A stretch of DNA of 64,000 bases, from NCBI GenBank assembly GCA_020697375.1, contig JAJFBJ010000001.1:124001-188000 (forward strand). The letters are read 5' to 3'. Source of the DNA: Nitrospira sp. Its GTDB lineage: Bacteria; Nitrospirota; Nitrospiria; Nitrospirales; Nitrospiraceae. Both the position numbers and the translations under genes were made by a program. The notes beneath the pieces are model-generated. The model saw nothing but the letters and a program-made list of their open reading frames with translations, was not told the DNA's origin and ran no database searches. Below, piece by piece: positions 44,076 to 51,415 of the stretch (its first letter is position 1; every line of letters begins with the position of its first letter).

Positions 44076-44900
44076 TCATGGAGAGGATTTTTTTATGAGC
44101 GGTGTATAAAACTCGCTGATGATCTTTTGTCCGTTATCGGACAGGACAAATTGCTCGAATGCCTCGACGAGCTGGTCGGGCTGCTTGTTCGAGAGGAGCA
44201 GGACCGGACGGCGAAGGGGGTAGCGTCCGTCTTTGACGGTGGGAGTTTCCGGTTCGACTTTATCGACCGGCAACAGGCGAACTGGTACCCCTGACGCAAC
44301 GGCCTCCAACGCCTGGCCCAGGGAGACATAGGCCACCGCAGACAAGGGAGGGAGTGTCCCGGCGATCGTCTTAATGACCTTTTCATCCTTTGCGATGACT
44401 TTGGTGCCTTCTGGAATTTTGCCGGAGATGCCGAGTTGGTTCTCGAAGGCATCGCGACTGTTTTGATTGCGCGGACGATCAATTAAAAGAACTTTTGTGT
44501 CCGGACCGCCCAGGTCGGCCCACATTCTGAATTTCCCTGAAAAGAGCTCGCCGACTTCTTTGGTCGTGACTTCCTTCGTAAAGTTGGACCGATGCACCAT
44601 GATCGTTATTCCGTCCCACGCAATATGAGAAGATTGCAAGGCCTCGTCATCGGTGCCGGTCACGGCGATTTGCGCTTGCTGCGACTTCACCATGTCCACG
44701 GGTTTTGAATTGTCGTCCCAGAGGATATCGACGTAGGCGCGAGGGTTCGCCCTTTCGAACGCACGGGCCAGCGATTCCACCATCCTTTGTTCGGGGCCGT
44801 TGCCGGCAATGACCAGTGAGCCATTCACCTCGGCGGAAACGGGCATTCCCGTGAGACACAGTAGAACGGCACAGAGAAATACGCTGAGACGGGTATTCAT
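44076..44900 (-). CDS. Periplasmic PstS-like substrate-binding protein
   Basis: A 274-residue protein with a signal peptide (MNTRLSVFLCAVLLCLTGMP). The mature protein resembles PBP-like phosphate-binding proteins: LVIAGNGPEQRMVESLARAF near the N-terminus, AWDGITIMVHRSNFT, KEVGELFSGKFRMWADLGG and a C-terminal SDNGQKIISEFYTPL. The canonical phosphate loops are not fully recognisable, so the ligand is uncertain. No ABC transporter genes are adjacent; it is paired with a TIG-domain protein instead. A signalling or anion-scavenging role is possible. Confidence 0.8.
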   Translation of the reverse strand: MNTRLSVFLCAVLLCLTGMPVSAEVNGSLVIAGNGPEQRMVESLARAFERANPRAYVDILWDDNSKPVDMVKSQQAQIAVTGTDDEALQSSHIAWDGITIMVHRSNFTKEVTTKEVGELFSGKFRMWADLGGPDTKVLLIDRPRNQNSRDAFENQLGISGKIPEGTKVIAKDEKVIKTIAGTLPPLSAVAYVSLGQALEAVASGVPVRLLPVDKVEPETPTVKDGRYPLRRPVLLLSNKQPDQLVEAFEQFVLSDNGQKIISEFYTPLIKKSSP

Positions 44901-44974
44901 GCTGAACGATTCTCCCTATCGATCGCTGTCGCTGCTTTCATGCCATAGGAGCTGAAACGGTTCAATGTGCCGGC

Positions 44975-45292
44975 TCAGGAGCCGTTGTTTTCGGTCGGCG
45001 TAGAAGGCTCAGCGCCGGACATCATGTCCGAGGTAAGGTCCATTCTTTTGCCCATGGCGGGAGGAAGTTTCGAGAATCTGTCCATGCGCTCATTCAACAT
45101 GCTATAGGCCTTCATTTCCTCGAACCCCGGTTTATGGGTACCTTTGATCTTGGAGGCAAAAGCTGAAAACACCCTCGTGGCGCCTGTTTTATTACAGTGC
45201 GGGCAAGTAGTGTCTTCCGGGCGCGCATGGATGGACTGAGTTGCCTCGAACTTATGGGTGCATTGATCGCAGTGATATTCGTAGACCGGCAT
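44975..45292 (-). CDS. FmdB-type zinc ribbon protein
   Basis: A 105-residue protein starting MPVYEYHCDQCTHKFEA, the FmdB/regulatory-protein signature, with the second Cys pair in DTTCPHCNKTGATRVFSAFA. Four Cys form a zinc ribbon. The rest is a Lys/Met-rich tail (DRFSKLPPAMGKRMD). The start is chosen at MPVYEYH because it is invariant in the family. It may bind nucleic acid; the function of this family is poorly known. Confidence 0.88.
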   Translation of the reverse strand: MPVYEYHCDQCTHKFEATQSIHARPEDTTCPHCNKTGATRVFSAFASKIKGTHKPGFEEMKAYSMLNERMDRFSKLPPAMGKRMDLTSDMMSGAEPSTPTENNGS

Positions 45293-45449
45293 AGCCGACT
45301 CCTTAGTGACATCCCTCGGCGAGCGCCGAAGGGAGAAGGCAAGGCAAAGCGATTTCGCTGCCGGAAACCCTTGACCCTGCGCGTTGCGTTGCACTATTGT
45401 ACCGAATCTTTGTGCCGAAACGCGAGTCACAATTGGAGGACCGGTTCAA

Positions 45450-45626
45450 ATGTCCCTGTTAATTCGGAAGTACAAGAGTGCCAGTGGAATGATGCAGGAA
45501 GAACGTATCGACGATCCGGATCGGATAGAGCGCTACCTTCGCCTCTTCGACAAGGATGACGTCAAGAAGTTACAAACCGGCGTCAAAACGGTGATTGAGA
45601 AGGATGAGTGGCAGCTCCTGCCGTAG
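45450..45626 (+). CDS. Small conserved-looking protein, unknown (58 residues)
   Basis: A ribosome site (GGAGG) lies 9 bases before ATG. The product is MSLLIRKYKSASGMMQEERI, then DDPDRIERYLRLFDKDDVKK and VIEKDEWQLLP. It is charged, soluble and acidic/basic-alternating, with no motif I recognise. It is divergent from the zinc-ribbon gene. Confidence 0.6.
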   Translation: MSLLIRKYKSASGMMQEERIDDPDRIERYLRLFDKDDVKKLQTGVKTVIEKDEWQLLP

Positions 45627-45768
45627 GGCGACCTCCCGTTTCATTTCCGCACCCCAACGTTGAGCGTCGCCGCTGAGGCGCGAGTTACTCGCATGCATTG
45701 CCCTCCTGTCACCCTGCGTGGTAGGGTGGGCCGCGCCGGCAGCGGCGGATAATTATGGCGGAGTAGTC

Positions 45769-45972
45769 ATGACCTATTGGCTTCATATTGCGCGGGCGAT
45801 CGATCGGGTGACGCTTCACAAAGATCGTTGTTCCGAGGTTCCCTCCAGCGTTTCCAGCAGCGATTTCTGGGAGGGCGGGTGGTTCGACTACCCCGATAAG
45901 GAGCGTGCCTTGGCTGCCATGGAACAGGCCGGTACCAGCGACCAGCGCAAGTGCGCTCTCTGCAAACCATAA
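45769..45972 (+). CDS. Small protein with three Cys, unknown (67 residues)
   Basis: MTYWLHIARAIDRVTLHKDR, then CSEVPSSVSSSDFWEGGWFD and ERALAAMEQAGTSDQRKCAL, ending with KCALCKP. The start has a GGAG ribosome site. The CxxC end and one further Cys could bind metal, but this is not shown. A terminator-like hairpin follows at 46015-46043. Confidence 0.6.
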   Translation: MTYWLHIARAIDRVTLHKDRCSEVPSSVSSSDFWEGGWFDYPDKERALAAMEQAGTSDQRKCALCKP

Positions 45973-46014
45973 CCCCGGGAATAATGAATGCTGAACGTTG
46001 AATGATCAATGATG

Positions 46015-46043
46015 AAAGGGGAAATTTAAGGAACTTCCCCCTT
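46015..46043 (+). terminator. Terminator-like hairpin
   Basis: Stem AAAGGGGAAATT / AACTTCCCCCTT (10 of 12 pairs) with a short loop, followed by T-rich bases. It lies between the 67-residue gene and the EamA gene. Confidence 0.5.
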
Positions 46044-46082
46044 TCTGCATTCAGCAGTCATCCTTCATAATTTCTGCTTGCC

Positions 46083-46961
46083 ATGCCTCAATTCGCGCTG
46101 CTCCTTACGACGGTTGCGTGGGCGGCGACATTCCCGGCGACAAAAGCCGCGCTGGAGCAAATTCCTCCGCTTTCGTTTCTCTTCTTGCGGTTTCTCCTTG
46201 GAATGATGTTGGTTCTGGCATGGTTGCGTCTTGGTCGTCGGCGGTTGGCGCAGGATTCCGTTACCCTGCGCATCAGCCTGATCGCGACGGGATGGTTGTT
46301 TCTCGGCTATGTCCTGCAGACGGTGGGGCTTCGCTCGACGACGGCATCGAACTCGGCGTTCATCACGGTCTTGTACGTCGTGTTCGTGCCGCTGTATCTA
46401 CGACGGTTGAGCGCGCGCACATGGATGGCCAATGGAATCGCGCTGGTCGGACTGTGGTTGCTTGTCAGACCGACCGCTTCGGCCAATGTCGGCGATCTGT
46501 TGACGTTGGGAAGCGCTGCGGCGTTTGCCGCTCATATCGCCTGCCTGGAGCGCTACACTCGCATGGTCGATTCGTCGTCTCTGTTCGCATGGCAGTTAAT
46601 ATTCATGACGCTCGCCATGCTGGGGACGATGTGGTGGGAGCCTCCCACGCTGTCGGCGTTTGAACCAACCCCTGTATTGCTGGTTGCACTGGCTGTCACG
46701 GGAATCCTGGCGACCGGCGCCTTTGCCGTTCAAATGTGGGCGCAGCGTCTCTTGCCTGCTCAACAAGTCGCATTATTGTTTGCCGCGGAGCCGGCCATCG
46801 CGGCATGGCTCGCATGGTATTTCCTGGGGGAAGTCCTGGATGCGCAGGGCTGGTTCGGCAGTGCCATGATTCTGTGCAGCGTTCTGCTCGGGTCGTGGGC
46901 CATAGGGAAATCATCGCCGTCACATCCGGAGCCGGCGGTCGTGCAATCGGAAGGAGGATGA
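46083..46961 (+). CDS. EamA-family (DMT) transporter
   Basis: A 292-residue integral membrane protein with about ten hydrophobic segments in two repeated halves. The first EamA unit shows TTVAWAATFPATKAALEQIP, LRLGRRRLAQD and STTASNSAFITVLYVVFVPL; the second begins near GDLLTLGSAAAFAAHIACLE and ends LLFAAEPAIAAWLAWYFLGE. Members export metabolites or amino acids; the substrate here is unknown. It has no clear ribosome site. One base separates its stop from the next gene. Confidence 0.88.
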   Translation: MPQFALLLTTVAWAATFPATKAALEQIPPLSFLFLRFLLGMMLVLAWLRLGRRRLAQDSVTLRISLIATGWLFLGYVLQTVGLRSTTASNSAFITVLYVVFVPLYLRRLSARTWMANGIALVGLWLLVRPTASANVGDLLTLGSAAAFAAHIACLERYTRMVDSSSLFAWQLIFMTLAMLGTMWWEPPTLSAFEPTPVLLVALAVTGILATGAFAVQMWAQRLLPAQQVALLFAAEPAIAAWLAWYFLGEVLDAQGWFGSAMILCSVLLGSWAIGKSSPSHPEPAVVQSEGG

Positions 46962-46962
46962 A

Positions 46963-47433
46963 GTGGCTCAGAAGTTTGGAAACGGCCGGTGGGTGCAGGA
47001 AGGGTTCCTGGATAACCGGCAGGACGGCACGGTCATCGGGCGGATGACATTCGCCGGGCTGGGTCCCATCGATTTTTATCTGACTGGTAATTGCCGCGGC
47101 GAAATTTTCGGTCAGATGATCCGGTTCAAGAACAGCCGATTTGCCGATGAAGACCTTGCCGGTCATGTGCTCGGTGATGTGGAAATTCCTCAGATCGGCG
47201 ATGTGAGCCTCATTTCATTCGACCCGCATCCGCACCTGGTGCCGCATCCATATATCGAGTGGTTTTCGATGAAAGAAAATCACTACCGTATTGAACTGGC
47301 GCCGGAGGATGCGTGGATTGTGACTGCGCAGGAGCTGGTGGAGATCGACCCTATCAGCCGCGAAATCCGGGAGCGATTGGCGTCCTGTTACAGCCGTAGG
47401 CCAGCGTCGACGGATGAATCGGAGCGGGTGTAG
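46963..47433 (+). CDS. Unknown soluble protein (156 residues)
   Basis: It starts with GTG behind a strong AGGAGG ribosome site. The product contains FAGLGPIDFYLTGNCRGEIF, GQMIRFKNSRFADEDLAGHV, HPHLVPHPYIEWFSMKENHY and AWIVTAQELVEID. It is beta-rich and soluble. No family is recognised. Translation is probably coupled with the EamA transporter upstream. A hairpin at 47449-47463 separates it from the convergent desaturase. Confidence 0.7.
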   Translation: MAQKFGNGRWVQEGFLDNRQDGTVIGRMTFAGLGPIDFYLTGNCRGEIFGQMIRFKNSRFADEDLAGHVLGDVEIPQIGDVSLISFDPHPHLVPHPYIEWFSMKENHYRIELAPEDAWIVTAQELVEIDPISREIRERLASCYSRRPASTDESERV

Positions 47434-47448
47434 GTCGGATGAAGAGGA

Positions 47449-47463
47449 GGGTGCCCGGCACCC
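47449..47463. terminator. GC-rich hairpin between convergent genes
   Basis: GGGTGCC, one base, GGCACCC. It lies between the stop codons of a plus-strand and a minus-strand gene, with CCTTCGTC beyond. It lacks a good T-run, so this is tentative. Confidence 0.4.
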
Positions 47464-47472
47464 CCTTCGTCC

Positions 47473-48477
47473 TCAAGCTGCGAGTTTGTTTTTACCTTCC
47501 CGTACGTGCGCGGGTACTTCTCGAATATCCCAGATCAGCCCCGCCGCTTGCATCGCCCTCAACATATAGTAGGTAATGTCGATTTCCCACCAGTAGAAGC
47601 CTTGGCGGGTCGAGGCCGCATAGTAGTGGTGATTGTTGTGCCACCCTTCGCCTAAAGTAATCATGGCGAGGAAGAAATTATTCTTGCTGTCGTCCCCGGT
47701 CTTGTAGCGCTGAGATCCGTACACGTGCGAGAGCGAATTGATCGTGCAGGTGCCGTGGAGCAAGGCAACTGTGGAGACGAAGAATCCCCAAATCAGCATT
47801 TGGGGGCCGTTGGTGCCGAGGCTCGGCGCATAGGCCTCCAGCAACTTTCCAAGGCCGAACATACCGAATCCGGAAAGGATGGGGACAAGCGTATCGAACC
47901 GATCAAGGAAGACCAGTTCCGGAAACTTGGCGAAATCGCCGATGCTCTTCAACCGCGGCGGGAAGAATTTCTTGGAGGAGATCCAGCCGATGTGGGCCCA
48001 CAGGAACCCGCCTTGTCGCACCGAGTGGGTGTCTTCCGGCTTGTCGGAGTAGACATGGTGGTGGCGATGGTGCCCGCCCCACCAGAGTGGGCCGCGCTGC
48101 GCACAGGAAGACCCGAGCAAGGCAAAGGCAAACTGACAGGCTCGCGAGGTCTTGAAGGTGCGATGTGAGAAATAGCGGTGGTACCAGCCTGTGATGGCGA
48201 ACATGCGCACGAAATAGAAGGCGAAGGCGACACCAACGGCCGTCCAACTCCAGCCGACGATGAACACACCGAGACACATCAAGTGTACGATGATGAGGGG
48301 AATGGCCCGCAGCCAGTCCACAGTTGCCGGAGCATCAGTTCGCATCTTTTCGAGGCCGGCCCAGGAATCAAACCAGCGCAAGATGGTGAGCCAGGGCGCA
48401 TCGCCCTTGGGTTGTTCATTGGCTTTGGAAGGCTCACCACTCTCAGGTAAGGTGAGCGGATGCAGGTCACTACTCAT
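47473..48477 (-). CDS. Acyl-lipid/acyl-CoA delta-9-type fatty acid desaturase
   Basis: A 334-residue integral membrane di-iron desaturase. The three histidine boxes are visible: GWYHRYFSHRTF, WWGGHHRHHHVYSD and EGWHNNHHYYAAS. Four hydrophobic segments surround them. The enzyme introduces a double bond in fatty acyl chains, using oxygen and an electron donor. A consensus promoter and a perfect 12-base palindrome lie upstream, suggesting transcriptional control. Confidence 0.93.
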   Translation of the reverse strand: MSSDLHPLTLPESGEPSKANEQPKGDAPWLTILRWFDSWAGLEKMRTDAPATVDWLRAIPLIIVHLMCLGVFIVGWSWTAVGVAFAFYFVRMFAITGWYHRYFSHRTFKTSRACQFAFALLGSSCAQRGPLWWGGHHRHHHVYSDKPEDTHSVRQGGFLWAHIGWISSKKFFPPRLKSIGDFAKFPELVFLDRFDTLVPILSGFGMFGLGKLLEAYAPSLGTNGPQMLIWGFFVSTVALLHGTCTINSLSHVYGSQRYKTGDDSKNNFFLAMITLGEGWHNNHHYYAASTRQGFYWWEIDITYYMLRAMQAAGLIWDIREVPAHVREGKNKLAA

Positions 48478-48636
48478 GCCACCTCCACATTTGTGAATCT
48501 GCGAATCAATGATGCATTAACGAGGGGTCGCGCCGTGGTCTCACCGACGTGATTGAGTCATCGCGGCGCTTGTGTATTGATACGGTGAGGCAGGCCGCTG
48601 AATGCTTCGGGTTGCGTCGTCCACTGAGCAAGATCA

Positions 48637-48648
48637 GTCAAGCTTGAC
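48637..48648. promoter_or_regulatory. Candidate operator of the desaturase gene
   Basis: GTCAAGCTTGAC, a perfect 12-base palindrome about 13 bases downstream of the -10 box of the desaturase promoter. Its position over the initial transcribed region fits a repressor site. The factor is unknown. Confidence 0.45.
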
Positions 48649-48660
48649 GACACGTAGGAC

Positions 48661-48690
48661 TATTATACACATATTCATCGGGGAATGTCG
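48661..48690 (-). promoter_or_regulatory. Promoter of the desaturase gene
   Basis: On the minus strand ACGACA, an 18-base spacer, then a perfect TATAAT (48661-48666). The leader to the start codon would be about 175 bases. Confidence 0.5.
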
Positions 48691-48787
48691 TGAGATTTTT
48701 TGTAGAGTGCCGCGGCGGCCGTTCTAACCGAACGACATAGAGAGATGGGAAGGTGTCAGGGCGCTCATACGTGCAGGTCTACCAGTA

Positions 48788-49018
48788 TGCGGAAAAAGTC
48801 CGCCAGCGGCGTTCTCGCATCGCTCAGAGCCTCACCGTACGGCCATGGGAAAAGAGCCTGTCTCGGCAGGCTCGGGGTAGGGTGGGTAAGAATATCTACG
48901 ATTTGCCCATTCGCTCGCTACGGCCTTGCCTGGGACAAGGCGCGTCTTGGCGCGCCGAGGGTTGGGCGGGTAAGAAGGTTGCCTTTTTGCGCATCCTGCG
49001 GGCTGTTCTGACGCCGAT
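48788..49018. repeat. Intergenic repeat family A, copy 4 (long form)
   Basis: GCGGAAAAAGTCCGCC at the left, core GTTCTCGCATCGCTCAGAGC, then CATGGGAAAAGAGCCTGTCT and CGGCAGGCTCGGGGTAGGGT. Right end TTGCCTTTTTGCGCATCCTG and CGGGCTGTTCTGACGCC. It lies between divergent genes. Confidence 0.82.
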
Positions 49019-49106
49019 ATGGCGCGTCAGCTGATCGCGGCATATTGCGCAGCAACCGAGTTTTTCCGCAGCCTGCTAGTCTGCGATCGAAACACAGCGT
49101 GATCAT

Positions 49107-49136
49107 TTGACTCCGTTCCGACCGGCCCTCTAAAAT
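49107..49136 (+). promoter_or_regulatory. Candidate promoter near the hemE start
   Basis: TTGACT, an 18-base spacer, then TAAAAT ending inside the first possible hemE start codon. If real, transcription begins near 49143 and the effective start would be the second ATG at 49147. Tentative. Confidence 0.35.
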
Positions 49137-50172
49137 GCGCAGCTCCATGAACGATCGATTTCTCAAAGCGTGCCGGCGCGAACCGGTTGATTGTACGCCG
49201 GTCTGGTTCATGCGCCAGGCTGGCAGGTACATGGCCGAGTATCGCCGGTTGCGCGATAAACATTCGATTCTTGAGCTATGTAAAACGCCCGAACTGGCGG
49301 CACAGGTCACGCTGCAGCCTATCGACCGGTTTGCACTTGATGCCGCCATCATTTTTGCCGATATTCTCCTTCCTCTTGAACCGATGGGGCTCTCCCTTGA
49401 ATTTGCCGAAGGCGAGGGGCCGGTCATCCACAATCCCGTGCGGGATCGGGATGCGGTGGAGCGGCTCAAGATGCTTGATGGCAGCGAACTCCAATACGTG
49501 ATGGATGCGATCAGTCTGACACGCACCATGCTTGCCGGTCGTGTGCCGTTGATCGGATTTGCCGGAGCGCCGTTTACGCTGGCGAGTTATGCCATTGAAG
49601 GTGGAAGCTCTCGAAACTATGTGCACACGAAACAAATGATGTACCGAGAGCCGGAGGTCTGGCATCGGCTGATGGATAAGTTTGCGCGTGTCATTACCGG
49701 CTATCTTCGCCGGCAAATCAAAGCCGGCGCGCAGGCCGTGCAGCTCTTCGACAGTTGGGTCGGGTGTCTTTCCGCCGGAGACTATGCCGAATATGTCATG
49801 CCGCACGTGCAGCTTATTTTTGAGGGCTTGAAGCACGAAGGCGTTCCACTCATTCATTTCGGTACGGGTACGACAGCGATTCTGAAATCGATGCGCGAGG
49901 CGGGCGGCGATGTGATCGGAATCGATTGGCGTATCCACCTTGACGATGGCTGGGCCTTGGTGGGATATGATCGTGCCCTGCAGGGAAATCTCGATCCGGT
50001 CACCCTGTTCGGTCCTGTTCATGAAATCGAGCGGAGGGTGGCGGATATTCTTAGACGCGCAGCGGGACGCCCCGGCCATATCTTCAACTTGGGACATGGA
50101 ATTCTCCCCAATACCCCCGTGGAGCATGTGGCCGCTGCGATCGATCTGGTGCATAAGCTAAGTACAAAGTGA
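49135..50172 (+). CDS. hemE: Uroporphyrinogen decarboxylase
   Basis: A 345-residue cytoplasmic enzyme. Family signatures: TPVWFMRQAGRYMAEYR near the N-terminus, DAAIIFADILLPLEPMG (substrate-binding), GFAGAPFTLASYAIEGGSS, LFDSWVGCLSAGDYAEY and FNLGHGILPNTPVEHV. It decarboxylates uroporphyrinogen III to coproporphyrinogen III. A second start four codons later (MNDRFLKAC) is possible. It heads a hemE-hemH-hemG run in the same strand and order as hemEHY of Bacillus. Confidence 0.95.
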   Translation: MRSSMNDRFLKACRREPVDCTPVWFMRQAGRYMAEYRRLRDKHSILELCKTPELAAQVTLQPIDRFALDAAIIFADILLPLEPMGLSLEFAEGEGPVIHNPVRDRDAVERLKMLDGSELQYVMDAISLTRTMLAGRVPLIGFAGAPFTLASYAIEGGSSRNYVHTKQMMYREPEVWHRLMDKFARVITGYLRRQIKAGAQAVQLFDSWVGCLSAGDYAEYVMPHVQLIFEGLKHEGVPLIHFGTGTTAILKSMREAGGDVIGIDWRIHLDDGWALVGYDRALQGNLDPVTLFGPVHEIERRVADILRRAAGRPGHIFNLGHGILPNTPVEHVAAAIDLVHKLSTK

Positions 50173-50260
50173 AAAGGCAAAGGGCAACAGTGAGCGAAGG
50201 AACTCACAATAACTCTTAATTTTTGTCTTTTACCCGTTTCCTTTTGACCGGGAGTTCTCA

Positions 50261-51205
50261 ATGTCTGCGCTACAACGACCCATTGCCGTGCTGTTGATGG
50301 CCATGGGTGGGCCCGACCGTCTGGACAATGTGGAGGCCTATCTCAAGGATGTTCGTGGCGCGCGACCGACAGCGCCCGAACTGGTAGAGGAAATCCGTGA
50401 ACGTTATCGTCTCACCGGCGGGAAATCTCCCGTGCTCGGCATCACCCGTGAGGTGGCCAACGCATTGGAGCAGAGACTGAACGACTCTGTTGAAGAGCGC
50501 TATCGCTGCTACGTCGGGTTGCGGCACTGGCATCCGTTTATTCAAGAAACCTACGCCGAACTACTCGCGGACTCTCCGGAGCGGGTCATCGGCCTCTGCA
50601 TGGCGCCGCAATATTCCTCGCTCAGCATTGGCGCCTACATGAAAAAAGTCGAAGAGGCCCGAGCCCAGCTGGCGAGCGAAATCCCGATCAGTTTCGTGAA
50701 GAGCTGGCACCGCCATCCGCTGCTGATCGCAGGCATTGTCGATAATATTTTCCAGACCTTGCAAAAATTTCCCGCGGAGGCACGCCCCCACGTGCCGGTG
50801 CTCTTTACGGCTCACAGTCTGCCGGAGCGAGTCGTGGCCATGAAGGATCCCTACCCGGAGGAAGTCCGAGGGACCGTCGAGGCGGTCTGCGAGAGGCTCG
50901 ATACCCGCCCGACCCGGTTTGCCTACCAAAGCCAAGGGCGATCCGGCGAAACCTGGTTGGGGCCGTCCGTGGAAGGCCTGGTGGCAGAGCTGGCCGGTGA
51001 GGGACATCAATATGTGCTGGTGGCGCCGATCGGCTTCATTAGCGACCATGTGGAGACCTTGTACGATATCGATATTGAGTTGAAGCAGCTGGCCCATTCG
51101 AAAGGCATGCAGCTGGAACGAATTCCCATGTTGAACGCCTCGGCTCCGCTGATCGACATCGTGACGTCGGTGGTCGAAGCGCACGAGTCCTCGCTGGTTC
51201 ACTAG
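50261..51205 (+). CDS. hemH: Ferrochelatase (HemH/CpfC)
   Basis: A 314-residue enzyme. The start has GGGAG 8 bases upstream. Family features: YRLTGGKSPVLGITREVA, catalytic His in FTAHSLPERV, YQSQGRSGETWLGPSVE and catalytic Glu in GFISDHVETLYDID. It inserts iron into a porphyrin. The KSP loop and short length resemble the coproporphyrin ferrochelatases of Gram-positive bacteria, so the true substrate may be coproporphyrin III. The gap to hemE is 88 bases. Confidence 0.93.
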   Translation: MSALQRPIAVLLMAMGGPDRLDNVEAYLKDVRGARPTAPELVEEIRERYRLTGGKSPVLGITREVANALEQRLNDSVEERYRCYVGLRHWHPFIQETYAELLADSPERVIGLCMAPQYSSLSIGAYMKKVEEARAQLASEIPISFVKSWHRHPLLIAGIVDNIFQTLQKFPAEARPHVPVLFTAHSLPERVVAMKDPYPEEVRGTVEAVCERLDTRPTRFAYQSQGRSGETWLGPSVEGLVAELAGEGHQYVLVAPIGFISDHVETLYDIDIELKQLAHSKGMQLERIPMLNASAPLIDIVTSVVEAHESSLVH

Positions 51206-51207
51206 GA

Positions 51208-51332
51208 GGATGTTAAAAACGGCCTGCAGCTTTGTTCTCGCGTCGCTCCGAGGCTCGATGTACCCAACCACGTACGACTCACCTCGTCGCTTGGTGCGGC
51301 CGCGCTCCAGGGCCTTTTTGAACATCCTGCGG
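51208..51332. repeat. Intergenic repeat family A, copy 5
   Basis: The clearest complementary ends: GGATGTTAAAAACGGCC at left, GGCCTTTTTGAACATCC at right, a perfect or near-perfect 17-base inverted pair. Core GTTCTCGCGTCGCTCCGAGG, inner CGTACG region and GGTGCGGCCGCGCTCCAGG. It starts 3 bases after the hemH stop codon, so it might act as a transcript end or processing signal. Confidence 0.9.
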
Positions 51333-51415
51333 GAACCATTCATCGATTGTCCTGACGCTCGAATCGTTCAGATATCGTCGCAGCATTATTCCACCCCCTA
51401 GTAGCGGCACAACCT

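Larger units (their letters stand above)
48478..48787. other. Leader and promoter region of the desaturase gene
   Basis: No gene. It holds the desaturase promoter, a 12-base palindrome and the gap to repeat copy 4. Confidence 0.5.

Noticed and set aside
44975..45430. Longer start for the zinc-ribbon gene
   Set aside because: The upstream 46 residues have no ribosome site and the family always starts at MP.YEY.
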